Source: Catenaria anguillulae PL171 (Eukaryota; Blastocladiomycota; Blastocladiomycetes; Blastocladiales; Catenariaceae). From it: 64,000 bases of DNA. Of the stretch, positions 52,849 to 64,000 are shown piece by piece (position 1 is the first letter of the stretch; each line of letters opens with the position of its first letter). The stretch spans positions 62,001-126,000 of the forward strand of contig MCFL01000009.1 in the NCBI GenBank assembly GCA_002102555.1, read 5' to 3'. The notes beneath the pieces are model-generated. The model had not been told where the DNA came from. It saw only the letters and a program-made list of their open reading frames with translations, and did no database searches. The position numbers and the translations under genes were made by a program.

Positions 52849-53525
52849 CTAATCCACAATCAACTCATCCACACCCCAATCCTCAAACGACCCATCGGGC
52901 AAGTGCCGGCGCACAATCAAGGGAATCTTCTTTTCCCTCAACTCCTTCATGGCAATCTGCAACGAGTCGGTTTCGCCGTTGAGTTCGGTCATGACGGGTG
53001 CGTTCATGCTGCCGACACCATCCACGTTAGCTTCGTAGCACAACCCGACCAATCACAGCAATTGGAATGACTCAAAGAGAGACGCACCTGATCTGCAACG
53101 CCCTCGTGCCCAAAATGCGCGCCTTCTCATACTTTGTCATGTATGGCGTCGTGATCCTGCTTGCCTTGTCCCTGGCACGCATCTCAAGCTCGCTGGGCTG
53201 GTTGCTGGGCGCATTGTGCAGCAGCGACATGCCGCCGGGGCCTTGCCGTTTTGGTGGCTCGGTAGGCCCGTGGCCATTGGTTGCCGTGCCGTTGGCATTG
53301 CGGATTTCAACCGAGTGGTCGCCCGCGCCGCCCAGGCCGGCATCAAGTTCGGATTCGTCGGGCAGGTCCATTTCGTAGGCTTCCTCTTCAAAGGCATCTT
53401 CGCTGTACGGGGGCCCAAGGTCACACAGTCAGCGGAAGATGCAATAGGACAAAAGAAGGGATACGCGGCATGGAAAATTCATACTAGCGACCCATGCCAC
53501 CGCCATCTGAATCGTAGTCCGACAT
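52849..53525 (-). CDS. RPO26: RNA polymerase subunit RPB6 (RPABC2)
   Basis: Exons 53525-53485, 53402-53088 and 53008-52849 join in phase to give 171 residues. The acidic N-terminus ([10 protein letters not shown], then [20 protein letters not shown]) is normal for RPB6. The fold starts at [27 protein letters not shown], then across the last intron [40 protein letters not shown] and [12 protein letters not shown]. These are near-invariant RPB6 motifs. It is shared by RNA polymerases I, II and III and stabilises the clamp region. Introns are 82 and 79 nt. A Gly/Asn-rich insert (about 45-70) is slightly longer than usual. Confidence 0.96.
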
Positions 53526-53994
53526 GGTGTTTGATATGAAAGGAAAGGTAGGTTGTGGGCGTTGGCAGGAAAGTCTGGTGATCACCTTGCGGTGCGTTGG
53601 TTGGGCGGGCGAGTGTTGCGGGCCGATCAACAATCAACAAGTATACATGGAATAGTCTGTTGCGCTGGGTGTGCGTATTCACCAAGCCGGTTGTGCGTGC
53701 CGTCCGTGATTGGAGTGTGTCGAGCGTATTCGGTGGGCTTGAGGAAGTGTCCAACAATGCGAAGAGCGTTGCGTTGAAGGGTCACGTGAAGTCACAGCGC
53801 AGATCACCGTCGAGTCCATTCAACATCCACCATGGACCGAAACATCAAATGGCCACAAGGATGGCAGTCAAAGAGAGCGCCTGGTAGATGTTGCAGAATT
53901 TAGAATATAAACAGGAAAAAAACAACAAAATAAAAACCAACAGGGGAAGGGGAAATTACAAGTGGGGTACAGATCCAACTACCTACGCAACAGC
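53526..53994. other. Intergenic between RPB6 and adenylate kinase
   Basis: RPB6 promoter and adenylate kinase 3' flank. A 96-codon plus-strand ORF (53597-53887) lacks family features and is not called. Confidence 0.5.
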
Positions 53995-55949
<1,955 letters not shown>

Positions 55950-57365
55950 ATGCCCTACTCCATTCTCATCCCGTGCATTGGTACCCGAGGCGATGTCCAG
56001 CCGTTCCTGGCCCTCGCTATGGGCCTGACGGCGGCTTACCCGCGCGGCACTTTTCGCTTCGTCATTGGCACGCATAAGGACTATCTACCCTTTGTCGAGT
56101 CGCACAAGGAAGCCGCGAGCATTTCCGACACTTTTGTCGTGGAACCCTCCATCTCGTACCTGCTCAAAGAGAGCCCGATTGGTAAGCAAATGAAGCAAGC
56201 AAGCATCTTTTCGAAAATGTCCACCACAAAGTCGTTCATGCAAGAGATGCACTTGGGTTGGACACGAAGCATCAAGGCCGCATTGGACCAACATGGGCCG
56301 TTCGACTTGCTCATGTTGCCGACGTTTGCCGCGCAGTGCGGGACTCTGGCCATTGTCAAAGCAATGCCTGCGCCTGCCCCGCGGATCCTCATCCTGCACA
56401 CGGTCCCAAGCTACCCGTGCTCAGATTTCGCGCCGCCAACCGCCGGTGTTGGCGGGTCAGCACCCTTTGCGTTTCTCAACTCGATCATGTGGAGCATGGG
56501 CATGCGCATGGTCCATAACCAGATCATGTATCCAGTAACTGCCGAGGTGTGCAAGGACGTTGGTGTTCCACATTGGCCGACGGCCTCAGACTTGACGAGC
56601 GCAGTCGGGATGGAAAAGGACTGGGCCATTGGCCATATCTACTCCAAGAACGTGTTGCCGCGGCCTGCAACCTGGCCCGAGAATCATCAAGTCATTGGCT
56701 TCTTGGATTACAAGCCGCCGCCGTCAAAGAAGGATCACGATGGATTGCCGGATGACTTGGCCAAGTTTATGGACGCGCCCGAGTCGGCCAACTTGCCTGT
56801 TGTTTACGTGGGTCTGGGATCCATGCTCTGGGTCGCGTTTGATTCCGATGACGAGGCCAAAAGCATCCTCCAGCGCCTCTACTCTGGCCTTGTTGCTGCC
56901 ACAGCGCCGCCTAATCCGCCAAAGTTTCGCGCCATCCTGCATACGGTCGCGGGTCCCAACGGCCAGCACTTTGTACCCGAAACCATGACAGATGGCGTCA
57001 ACGTGTTTCTCCTCAACAAGCCCGTCCCACACGACCTGCTGTTCCCACGGTGCGCGCTCACCGTGCACCATGGCGGAGCTGGCACGCTGCACACGAGCTT
57101 GTTGCATGGGTGTCCCTCGGTCATTTACGCATGTGCAAAGTCGACTGATCAGCCATTTTGGGCGGGAATTGTGGCAAAGGCTGGGATGGGTGTTGACGGT
57201 GGGATGGTGCATGGGATTACTGTCAAGTCGGTTGCAGCGACAGTCACCAAGGCGGTTGAGGGGGTCAAGGCCATGAGGGAAAAGGTCGAGAAGGTGAAGG
57301 AGGAAATGAAAAAGGAGAGCGCCGTTGGTTGGGTCAAGGAGTGGATCGGGCCGATTCCCAAGTAA
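55950..57365 (+). CDS. Family 1 glycosyltransferase, sterol-glucosyltransferase-like
   Basis: A 471-residue single-exon GT-B enzyme. The N-terminal half begins YSILIPCIGTRGDVQPFLAL, the hallmark of ATG26/UGT80-type glycosyltransferases. The C-terminal half has VVYVGLGSMLWVAFDSDD and the donor-site block NKPVPHDLLFPRCALTVHHG, then GAGTLHTSLLHGCPSVIYAC and DQPFWAGIVAKAGMGVD. The catalytic-type His in HHGGAGT and the Asp-Gln pair in TDQPFW contact the UDP-sugar in this family. It has no PH or GRAM domains, unlike fungal ATG26 (over 1000 aa), so the acceptor may be a sterol or another lipid or small molecule. No signal peptide or membrane anchor is visible. Confidence 0.88.
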   Translation: MPYSILIPCIGTRGDVQPFLALAMGLTAAYPRGTFRFVIGTHKDYLPFVESHKEAASISDTFVVEPSISYLLKESPIGKQMKQASIFSKMSTTKSFMQEMHLGWTRSIKAALDQHGPFDLLMLPTFAAQCGTLAIVKAMPAPAPRILILHTVPSYPCSDFAPPTAGVGGSAPFAFLNSIMWSMGMRMVHNQIMYPVTAEVCKDVGVPHWPTASDLTSAVGMEKDWAIGHIYSKNVLPRPATWPENHQVIGFLDYKPPPSKKDHDGLPDDLAKFMDAPESANLPVVYVGLGSMLWVAFDSDDEAKSILQRLYSGLVAATAPPNPPKFRAILHTVAGPNGQHFVPETMTDGVNVFLLNKPVPHDLLFPRCALTVHHGGAGTLHTSLLHGCPSVIYACAKSTDQPFWAGIVAKAGMGVDGGMVHGITVKSVAATVTKAVEGVKAMREKVEKVKEEMKKESAVGWVKEWIGPIPK

Positions 57366-57524
57366 GGCGTACATACAGCTTGAGCCTTGGCTGTCCGTTA
57401 GCCATGAAGTTATGATTGCTTGTAGTGAAATCAATTTGCTGCAGTCTCGCAAAATTTGTCACTAGAATACAACAAAAAAAATTGTCCGTGCAAGCTACTC
57501 CTCAACCGAAAGAATCATCACTGC

Positions 57525-58443
57525 TTACTTTCTTCCGCTGGTCTTGGCCTTGGGCTTCAAACTCACAATGTAGCACGGAAGGGCCTGTTCCGACTTGTAC
57601 AATACCAGCCTGAGAGGAAGACAAGGATGCTTGTCAGCTGGATTCTGGCAACAGCAACCCATCAAAAGCGTACCATTCGTCGTTATCAAACGAATCAGCC
57701 ATTTCCAACGGAACTGCATTCTTTGCCTTTCTCGCCCCCAACTGCGGCTTTGCAATAGCTCCACGCAACGCAATCAGGCCAATGACACGGATGAGCCCGT
57801 CCGGCCCAACAGATTTGCTCGAGTACATGGCGGCCGATGGCAGATGGCGAGCCGTGTAAATTCCGTAGCCCTACACAAGATGACCAAGTGAGCTCATGAA
57901 CCGAGCGGTGAGATCGAAGGAGGATGACAGGGGGGAGCGTACAAGAGACTTGTCCTCAAACCGAGAGTCTTGATCTGCCTTTCCACCGATTTTGAAGCCG
58001 TTGGCGACAATTGGCTCAATGTTTTCCGACAAAGTCCCATGGAAGACTGTGGGAAACGATACGGATGGACCCGAGTCAAGAATCAGTCAACATGTACGTA
58101 TCTCCCAGTACGGACGTGGCAAATGCTGCAAGCGTACCCAGAATCTCCTCTGTGTTCTTGCCCTCGGCCTCGAACCGCTCACGGGCAGCCTCAAACGCAG
58201 CACGGAGCTCGGGGTTATCAATGTACTCGACTGCCATACAAAGCAAACAAGCGTTAGATCCATCGCCTTGGGTCATCAGTTCGGACCAAAAATGATGAAC
58301 GAGAACAGACCATTCACCAGGTCATACTCCTTGGAGCGAGACATGACGGCTTCCATGGATTCATAATCATAAGCTCTGTCTTCAGATTCGGGCGAGGAAT
58401 GGTCGGTCGGGTCGACGAGGAAACGATGGGCAATTGTGGACAT
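57525..58443 (-). CDS. Small PARP-like ADP-ribosyltransferase, five exons
   Basis: Exons 58443-58311, 58230-58138, 58046-57943, 57870-57674 and 57609-57525 all close in phase and give 203 residues (205 if the ATG at 58449 is used). The spliced protein shows the core PARP order: helix NPELRAAFEAARERFEAEGK, then ILVFHGTLSENIEPIVANGF (His78 of the H-Y-E set). Next is GYGIYTARHLPSAAMYSSKS (Tyr115), then DEWLVLYKSEQALPCYIVSL as the last strand. PARP/mono-ART enzymes move ADP-ribose from NAD+ to proteins or nucleic acids. The catalytic Glu is uncertain: DEW and KSEQ are near the expected place but alignment is needed. It is a bare catalytic domain with no zinc finger, WWE or BRCT partner. Confidence 0.72.
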
Positions 58444-59085
58444 GGTCATGTCGACAAGGTGAATGAGCAAATTAGCAGCGGGTGGTGCGAAGCGGGTTCA
58501 ACAATACCAATGCACGCAGGAGAGAAAGCGTCGTTGCTACCAGGAGCGGGCCATTTATCTTTCTAGCAAGACGGCCCATGGAGCCAATTCAGCAGTGACT
58601 CCCACTTGTCATGTATGGCCCCACCAGGGAGTGTACCCCCCAGCTGCGGCACCCGATAGTGCGAAGGCGTTTCACAAGAACATCCACGCTGTATTCGAAT
58701 GAGACTGGGTCCACAATTGCAACACGCTTGGCGGGCTTGGCGACAAGAATATGGCTGCAACAGATCCTGTAACAGTTGCGATGTGTCGCATGTATTTGTA
58801 ACACAATATGGAGAATGAAGGACGGGGGAAATCCCAAATGAGTTACGCCAAGACGGGTCAGGGAATACACGCCTGGTGGCGCAGGGTGAAGTGAGACATC
58901 CTGCCATGACTCGTAGTTCCATTCAGCAATGCAATTACTCCGTCACTAGGGGAAAAAAGTGGGCACAACTGGCAAGTCTATTGATTGGATTCAAGCAGCT
59001 ACGACATGAGATTGGGAGTATTTACACACAGATTGAGATCATTCCTCCTCGATACGATTCCGTTCATTACTCAACTCACTTCGCC
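58444..59085. other. Intergenic
   Basis: About 640 bp upstream of the PARP-like gene and downstream of the GPI-type gene. Nothing recognised. Confidence 0.45.
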
Positions 59086-59625
59086 TTACAAGAGGAGACC
59101 AGCACCGACGGCAGCCACGAGCGCAAACGATGCACCGACCTTGCCAGCAGACGACGACATCTCGGCTTGGTAAAGACCAGCATCGGCATTCTTGGCCTCC
59201 TTGGGCTTGGCCTCACCGTATGCGGGTGCAGGCTGCTCGTACGCGGCAGTGGGAACAGCAGCGGCGGTGCCCTTGTCGCAGGGAGTAGTGGCGGCGGCCG
59301 TGGGCGCAGCATAGTCAGCCTCGACAGCAGCAGCCGTCTTGGATTTGTCGCAGGGCGTGGTGGCAGCAGGGGCAGCACCGTCGTAGGCGGCCGTGGGGAC
59401 AGCGGCGGGGGCAGCATACTTGTCTGCGATTTCGGCAACGGGCTTGACATACGCGTCAGCGGGCGTGGGGTAAGCGGCGGCAGCGGCGACCGAAGACGAG
59501 CAAGGGGTCGAGGCCGGGGCAGCGGCAGCGTTGTTGTACTGGCCAGCAGCGGGGGCGGGGGCGTAGCCGGGGGCGGCAGCAACGGAGGCGACAAGGGCGG
59601 CAGCAACAAAGATGGTGGACTTCAT
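59086..59625 (-). CDS. Predicted GPI-anchored Ala/Pro-rich surface protein
   Basis: A 179-residue single exon. A signal peptide (MKSTIFVAAALVASVAAAPG) is followed by an Ala/Pro/Tyr-rich body with three cysteine-bearing units: ASTPCSSS, AATTPCDKSKTAAAVEADYA and AATTPCDKGTAAAVPTAAYE. It ends with SSSAGKVGASFALVAAVGAGLLL, a small-residue omega site followed by a hydrophobic tail, the standard GPI-attachment layout. It is probably a cell-wall or plasma-membrane protein. The TTPCDK units suggest internal duplication. No known family is matched. Confidence 0.7.
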   Translation of the reverse strand: MKSTIFVAAALVASVAAAPGYAPAPAAGQYNNAAAAPASTPCSSSVAAAAAYPTPADAYVKPVAEIADKYAAPAAVPTAAYDGAAPAATTPCDKSKTAAAVEADYAAPTAAATTPCDKGTAAAVPTAAYEQPAPAYGEAKPKEAKNADAGLYQAEMSSSAGKVGASFALVAAVGAGLLL

Positions 59626-60193
59626 GTTGGAAAGAGAGTGAGGATGGGTTGGGTTGAGTTGGAAGGGATTGAGTGGAGGTCTATCGAGTGCGTTCTATGT
59701 GTAGCGCTGGATATGGGAGCATGAACGGGACAGGATGGGCGGGGACGGGCCAACTATTTGTACCCTTCCACGTAACTGCCCAGGTATCGGGGATGAACGT
59801 GGGGTGGGACGAGCGAACATGGACTCACTCAACGTGTCGAGTCTTAGTCTTGAGCTCGTCAGATGAAAATGAAACGCCCGAGCTTGATTATTGAGGTCTG
59901 CGGCTCGTGAAACCGTGAGACCTGGCGGAGACGGTCGCGTACAAATGGGACGGGGCTGGGAATGTGGAACTCACGCGTCCTGTTCATTTCGTAAAGCCTC
60001 TTGACTCCCGAGGAACAGTGGCACGCAAGGTCAGATGACTGAGGCACACCCAGCCGTATCGATATGGCGCCATGCGGACAGTGGCTGGACTGACTCACTC
60101 ATTTCCCACCCGGCCAGTCCATTGATCGTTCATTCTCAAAGCCATCAATTGGTTAATTTTCGACAGGAGCATTGTGTGACTCAACATTTTCCG
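59626..60193. other. Intergenic
   Basis: Upstream region of the GPI-type gene, and 3' flank of the ADAM gene. No gene seen. Confidence 0.5.
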
Positions 60194-63100
60194 TCATATC
60201 ACCCATGTCACCGCCATCCCACACATGCTTATACACACAAGTGATAGCAATTTGGTCAGTGCAGCAGCCACCTCGACTTGCCCAGGCCCTGCAGTCAGAC
60301 GCAAGACTGGGACTCGGTACCTGAGCGCAGCATTTGTGGAGTTGGATGTGGTGGTTGAAGTCGTGGATAACGTGGGTGTTGTCGAGTTGGACGTCAAGGA
60401 GGCAGAAACGGTAACTGGAGAAAGGGGTGCGAACAACCGATCGTGAGCAAGTGAGTAGCAAGTCGCTCCAACTCGGATGCCATCCAATACGTTGAGAACA
60501 TACCATTTGAATTGACGGATGAGGTGCTTCCTGATCCTCCACCGCCACCTCCGCCAAGCGCCGTTGACCCGGTCGTTGTGAGAGCTATGGAAGACGTGGA
60601 TGCTGACGTGTCCGACGCCGAGGTGGAGGAAGACGTAAGCATCGTTGAAGATGACGCTTCCGGAGTCGGCGACGACGATGACGGCGGCGACGACTGCTCA
60701 GTCGATGAGCTCGTTGGTGATTGAGTAGCAGTCGTCGACAAAGATGAATGGGACGTTGTGCTGGTTGTTGAGAAGCTCACACTTGAGGTCGAATCCATCG
60801 TCGCCGTTGTCATCGTCGTCATCGTCGCCACAGTCGATGTGGACGAGGAAGCGAGCGTACTTTGACTCGTACTCGTCACCGTGGTCATCCCACTACCAGT
60901 TGTTGTTGTCGTGCTTGTGCTCGCAATGACGGTCGAAGTAGCTGCCACCGTTCCAGATTGAGGGGACCCGAGCACAATGCGCGGCTGCGGGACAGCGCAC
61001 AAGCCAGACATGCACGATCCAACGTTACCACTGCCCGCGTTACACCATGCAAAGTCGGACACATTGAACCTCGGCGCACCCGAGCTGGTTCCCAAGCTGA
61101 CGCAGCTTCCACCGGACGTGCACATGAGACGGCACGCTGGCGCATTCGCGTCGCATGCTGCGGAATAGCCATACCCGTAACCGGCACAGATTGATGCGCG
61201 CGACGTGCACCTGCCGTTGAAACAGGTTCCCGGCCCAGATGAGGCAGTTGTGCACACCGTGCCATTGGCGCGCTGGATGTCTGGGCATCGTGCCGAGGTG
61301 CCCGAGCAAGTGTCTGCCAGGTCGCACGCCGAGTCACGCGGAGAGCCTTGGCCTGCCGCTCTGCACTCGTGACCCAGTGGCCGGAATCGACAGGTCGATG
61401 TGTCGCAGCATTTGCCATTGGATGTGTCACACTGTGCATTGGCTCGCAGCTGGCATGAGCCTGTGCAGCATGATGAGCCGGAGAATGTGTTACCGGAGTC
61501 GCATTGCTCTCCCGGGTCGACAATTCCATTCCTATGTACGAGGATGATGAAATGTTTGTGTTGGTATGCATGGGTAATGGACATGCAAAGGTGTACAAGG
61601 CAACGCACCCACAAAGCGACGGAATGTTGTTGAGACAAGTTGGGTTTCCGGCCGTGTTAGCGCCACTTGACGAGAACCACGACGACAGCTGATCTCGAGA
61701 GCATGTTGAGAATTGGGTCGGATAGTTGGAACAGGACGAGCAGCCGGTGCTTGCCATGACAAATCCCGACGATGGGCAGCTGTTGCCTTGGCTGTCGTGC
61801 ATCAGGTTGAGATTGTGCCCGATTTCGTGCGCCAGTGTCGAAGCCATGTTTCCCATGCCAGAGTCACGCGAGGTGTAGTCAATTCCGCATGCATATGCGC
61901 CGCACATCTGCGCACGTGAACGCACAGTGGTCAGGCAAGTCCCTTACAAGAAGAGTAGACGAGGTCGTACCGATCCAGTGTACGCCAAACCTAACAAGCT
62001 TGGATTGCCAGCTGTCGGATTCGGATCCGACTCTGTCGCAAATAGCCTTCCCGACAAGACGTGCGCCGTGTCTGCCCGAAATAGGGCTGTTCCAAGACTG
62101 CTGAGTTGGTTCTTCATGTTTTCTCTCCATACGCAAAACTCGTCGAGAAACTGGAGTGACCTTGTTGACACTGTTTCGTTCGCGCGCCACATGGGTGCTG
62201 TTGCAGTGTACATGCCCGCGACTATGAGCGTCAATGTGTACCCTGTTGGAAGCAGAGTGGATCCAGAGTACATGGCTGCGGCAATATTTGCGATGTCCAG
62301 AGCCGATTGTTCCGTGTAGTCCTTCCATTCTTGGAGTCGCTGGTAGTCGTTAGCGATGAGTAGCTCGACGACTTGCTGCGGGTTAGATGGGGCATATGTG
62401 GCTACCCTCGAAATCAATGGTGACGGCCTGTGCAAGCCGTTTGCGTGAAGGGGGTCGGACATGAGGGGACTTTGGTCTCTCGGCCCATGGCCGGGTGGAA
62501 AGTGCGTAATGCAGTGAGGAGTTCGGGACGAGAGTACGGTAGATGCGATCGATTCGCTTTCGGTATTGTGGTCGGATCTGGGAGGTGATGAAATCAATGA
62601 TGCATCTTCGCGGACCAGAACGTGTGGGCGGGAGAGCAGGCCTGATCGCTCGGTTGAGGATGCGGCGGCTCCATTACCGGCGGCCAGAGCATGGATTGTA
62701 TAACGCAAGGAATCGTTGACCTGAATCATGCCATGCTGCAAAAGAGCCAACAAAACGACCAAGTAATCAATGAGTGTGTGGCAGTCAGGATAGCATCAAC
62801 GAGGAGTTTACCGCACCATCCCATCACATAAGCTCACGGCAACAACAGACGATTCTCGTCCTTGAATATGGCCCTGTTACGTCATGGAGTCAGCGCACAT
62901 TGCATTCCAGAGTGAGAGAGCTGTACGTACATGGTAAAAGCAATTGTTGGGCAACTCATTTCGAATCGATTCAACAGGGTTATCGAGGCTGCCGCGGATG
63001 ACTTGAAAGTGTGGTGAGAGAAGTCGATCGTTTCGCTGGAAGACACACAGTGGTTAACTGTGCTCTTCACTACATAGCCCTGATCTAGCTCGTACATTGA

Positions 63101-63435
63101 GTTTGAGCACGACTGGATTCTCACCCACACCTGCCATTGTAACTTGCAAAGACTGCGCATAAACCACGCGCTGCCCATCACGTTTCTTCAAAACCGCACC
63201 GCGCGGTAGCTCAAGGAGGACTCGTCGACGGTCCGTGCTCGAATCGATTACGATACCTGAAGCCAATAGTTTCCAATCAGCTCAGGTAAATGGCCTTCGC
63301 CGTGCGTCGAAGAGAGTTGCGCGTGCCTCGAGATGTTTCCCACGACGGCTCTTGGTTGGCAGCGATCGAGACTGGTGAGATGGCTAGTAGAACGAGGGCA
63401 ATGAGTGCCCACCAGGTTGAAAGTAGACGGTTCAT
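60194..63435 (-). CDS. ADAM-type (reprolysin) metalloprotease with disintegrin domain
   Basis: Eight exons (63435-63327, 63256-63096, 63035-62931, 62873-62817, 62735-61971, 61907-61609, 61531-60504, 60414-60194) close in phase to give 914 residues. Signal peptide: STWWALIALVLLAISPVSIA. The prodomain ends in NCFYHG, a cysteine-switch motif (Cys122). The protease domain has HEIGHNLNLMHD (zinc His426, His430, His436; Glu427) and Met-turn FVMAS. A disintegrin/Cys-rich region starts at CGNGIVDPGEQCD. A Ser/Thr-rich stalk of about 170 residues leads to a hydrophobic end (LTKLLSLVCISMCGMAVTWV), so it is probably membrane- or GPI-anchored. ADAMs shed or cut cell-surface proteins. The first intron needs a GC donor (63326); the 3' end past 60414 is the least certain. 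Confidence 0.87.
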
Positions 63436-64000
63436 AGTGATATTGCGAGCAGTTGCCAATGGACAATACATGGGATTTGTCACAATTCCATGGCCTTTTG
63501 TGCCTGCTGAAAGAACGTCGATCGCCATACTTACCACTTGACCAGGAAAAGCGTGACCGTGGGAAGCCGCTATCGTGACAGGTAAATGACCCCAAAGACG
63601 CAAAGAAAATCGCTGACAAGTATGAGCAATAGGACAAGGAGTATGGTTGCCTCTCTCCTCATACGCTTTGGCGATCCGCCGAGGTTGGTGAATCGGGCCG
63701 TCGCTCACAATGTCGTTCTCTCAGTCGCGACGGGAACTGTCGCCCTCGTTATTGTTCTATCCATTGCTGTATTCCGCAAGTGGTCGATCCCTCACAATGC
63801 TCGCATGAAGCAAGTCGTGACCTCACTCATGGTGCGGCCATCGACAACCCGCCGACAGAATGAAAGCTCACTGTAATTCCTTTCGATAGAAATGGGTCAG
63901 AGCATTTATCGCCCGGCGGATTGGCTCCAGAGCAACCGAGAGCATTCTGCAACAGTCCTCGGCCACTTTGTCAGCAACATCCACGGCGCTTGATCGCTCA
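63436..64000. other. ADAM upstream region to window end
   Basis: A 96-codon plus-strand ORF (63586-63876) has one hydrophobic segment (VVLSVATGTVALVIVLSIAV) and an Arg-rich start. Reading leftward, 63998-63870 is also open (DVADKVAEDCCRMLSVALEP) up to a possible GTGAGC donor. Neither can be tied to a family, and the second may be an exon of a gene beyond the window. Confidence 0.3.

Noticed and set aside
53597..53887. 96-codon ORF upstream of RPB6
   Set aside because: No homology or domain, and it covers the expected RPB6 promoter region.

Overview
The window looks like nuclear DNA of a zoosporic (flagellated) fungus. The GC content is high, genes are dense on both strands, and almost every gene is broken by short GT-AG introns of about 70-100 nt. 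Conserved genes are of fungal/opisthokont type (eL32, RPB6, KNL1/Spc7, TIPIN/Csm3, DCP1, CMC2, PSD1). An IFT80 gene, needed to build a flagellum, argues against yeasts and filamentous Dikarya. A Blastocladiomycota-like chytrid (Allomyces/Catenaria type) is my inference, helped by an ankyrin-like protein family rich in 'GHVxVLDWW' units; it is not proven here. No bacterial features, CRISPR arrays, rRNA or convincing tRNA were seen. || Layout. 1-14.3 kb: a secreted kelch protein (cut by the window edge), a ubiquilin/Dsk2, mitochondrial PS decarboxylase, a decayed ankyrin-like copy, a small TMEM254-like membrane protein, a 1208-residue CLEC16A/GOP-1-like protein and an intact ankyrin-like protein. 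14.6-28.3 kb: two near-identical 1.92-kb arms in inverted orientation (14605-16533 and 26382-28302), each carrying one copy of a secreted somatomedin-B-like protein gene with its upstream region. They flank about 9.85 kb holding a second decayed ankyrin-like copy, eL32, DCP1, CMC2, an unknown protein and a promethin/LDAF1-like membrane protein. 28.6-43.7 kb: kinetochore scaffold KNL1/Spc7, an orphan secreted protein, TIPIN/Csm3, PNKP, glutaryl-CoA dehydrogenase and an SCP2-type thiolase. 43.7-46.5 kb: a gene-poor patch with a broken ORF and a transposase-like remnant. 46.5-64 kb: IFT80, a coilin-like/AT-hook nuclear protein, RPB6, adenylate kinase, a family-1 glycosyltransferase, a small PARP-like ADP-ribosyltransferase, a GPI-type wall protein and an eight-exon ADAM metalloprotease. 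|| Most genes are unrelated housekeeping genes with no operon logic. Shared themes are DNA/chromosome maintenance (PNKP, TIPIN, KNL1), proteostasis and membrane traffic (ubiquilin, CLEC16A-like, LDAF1-like), acyl-CoA catabolism (GCDH and thiolase, convergent neighbours) and the cell surface (kelch, SMB pair, GPI protein, ADAM). Splice sites were placed by reading frame, GT/AG and family knowledge. Most junctions close in phase and give complete proteins, but none is backed by transcript data.
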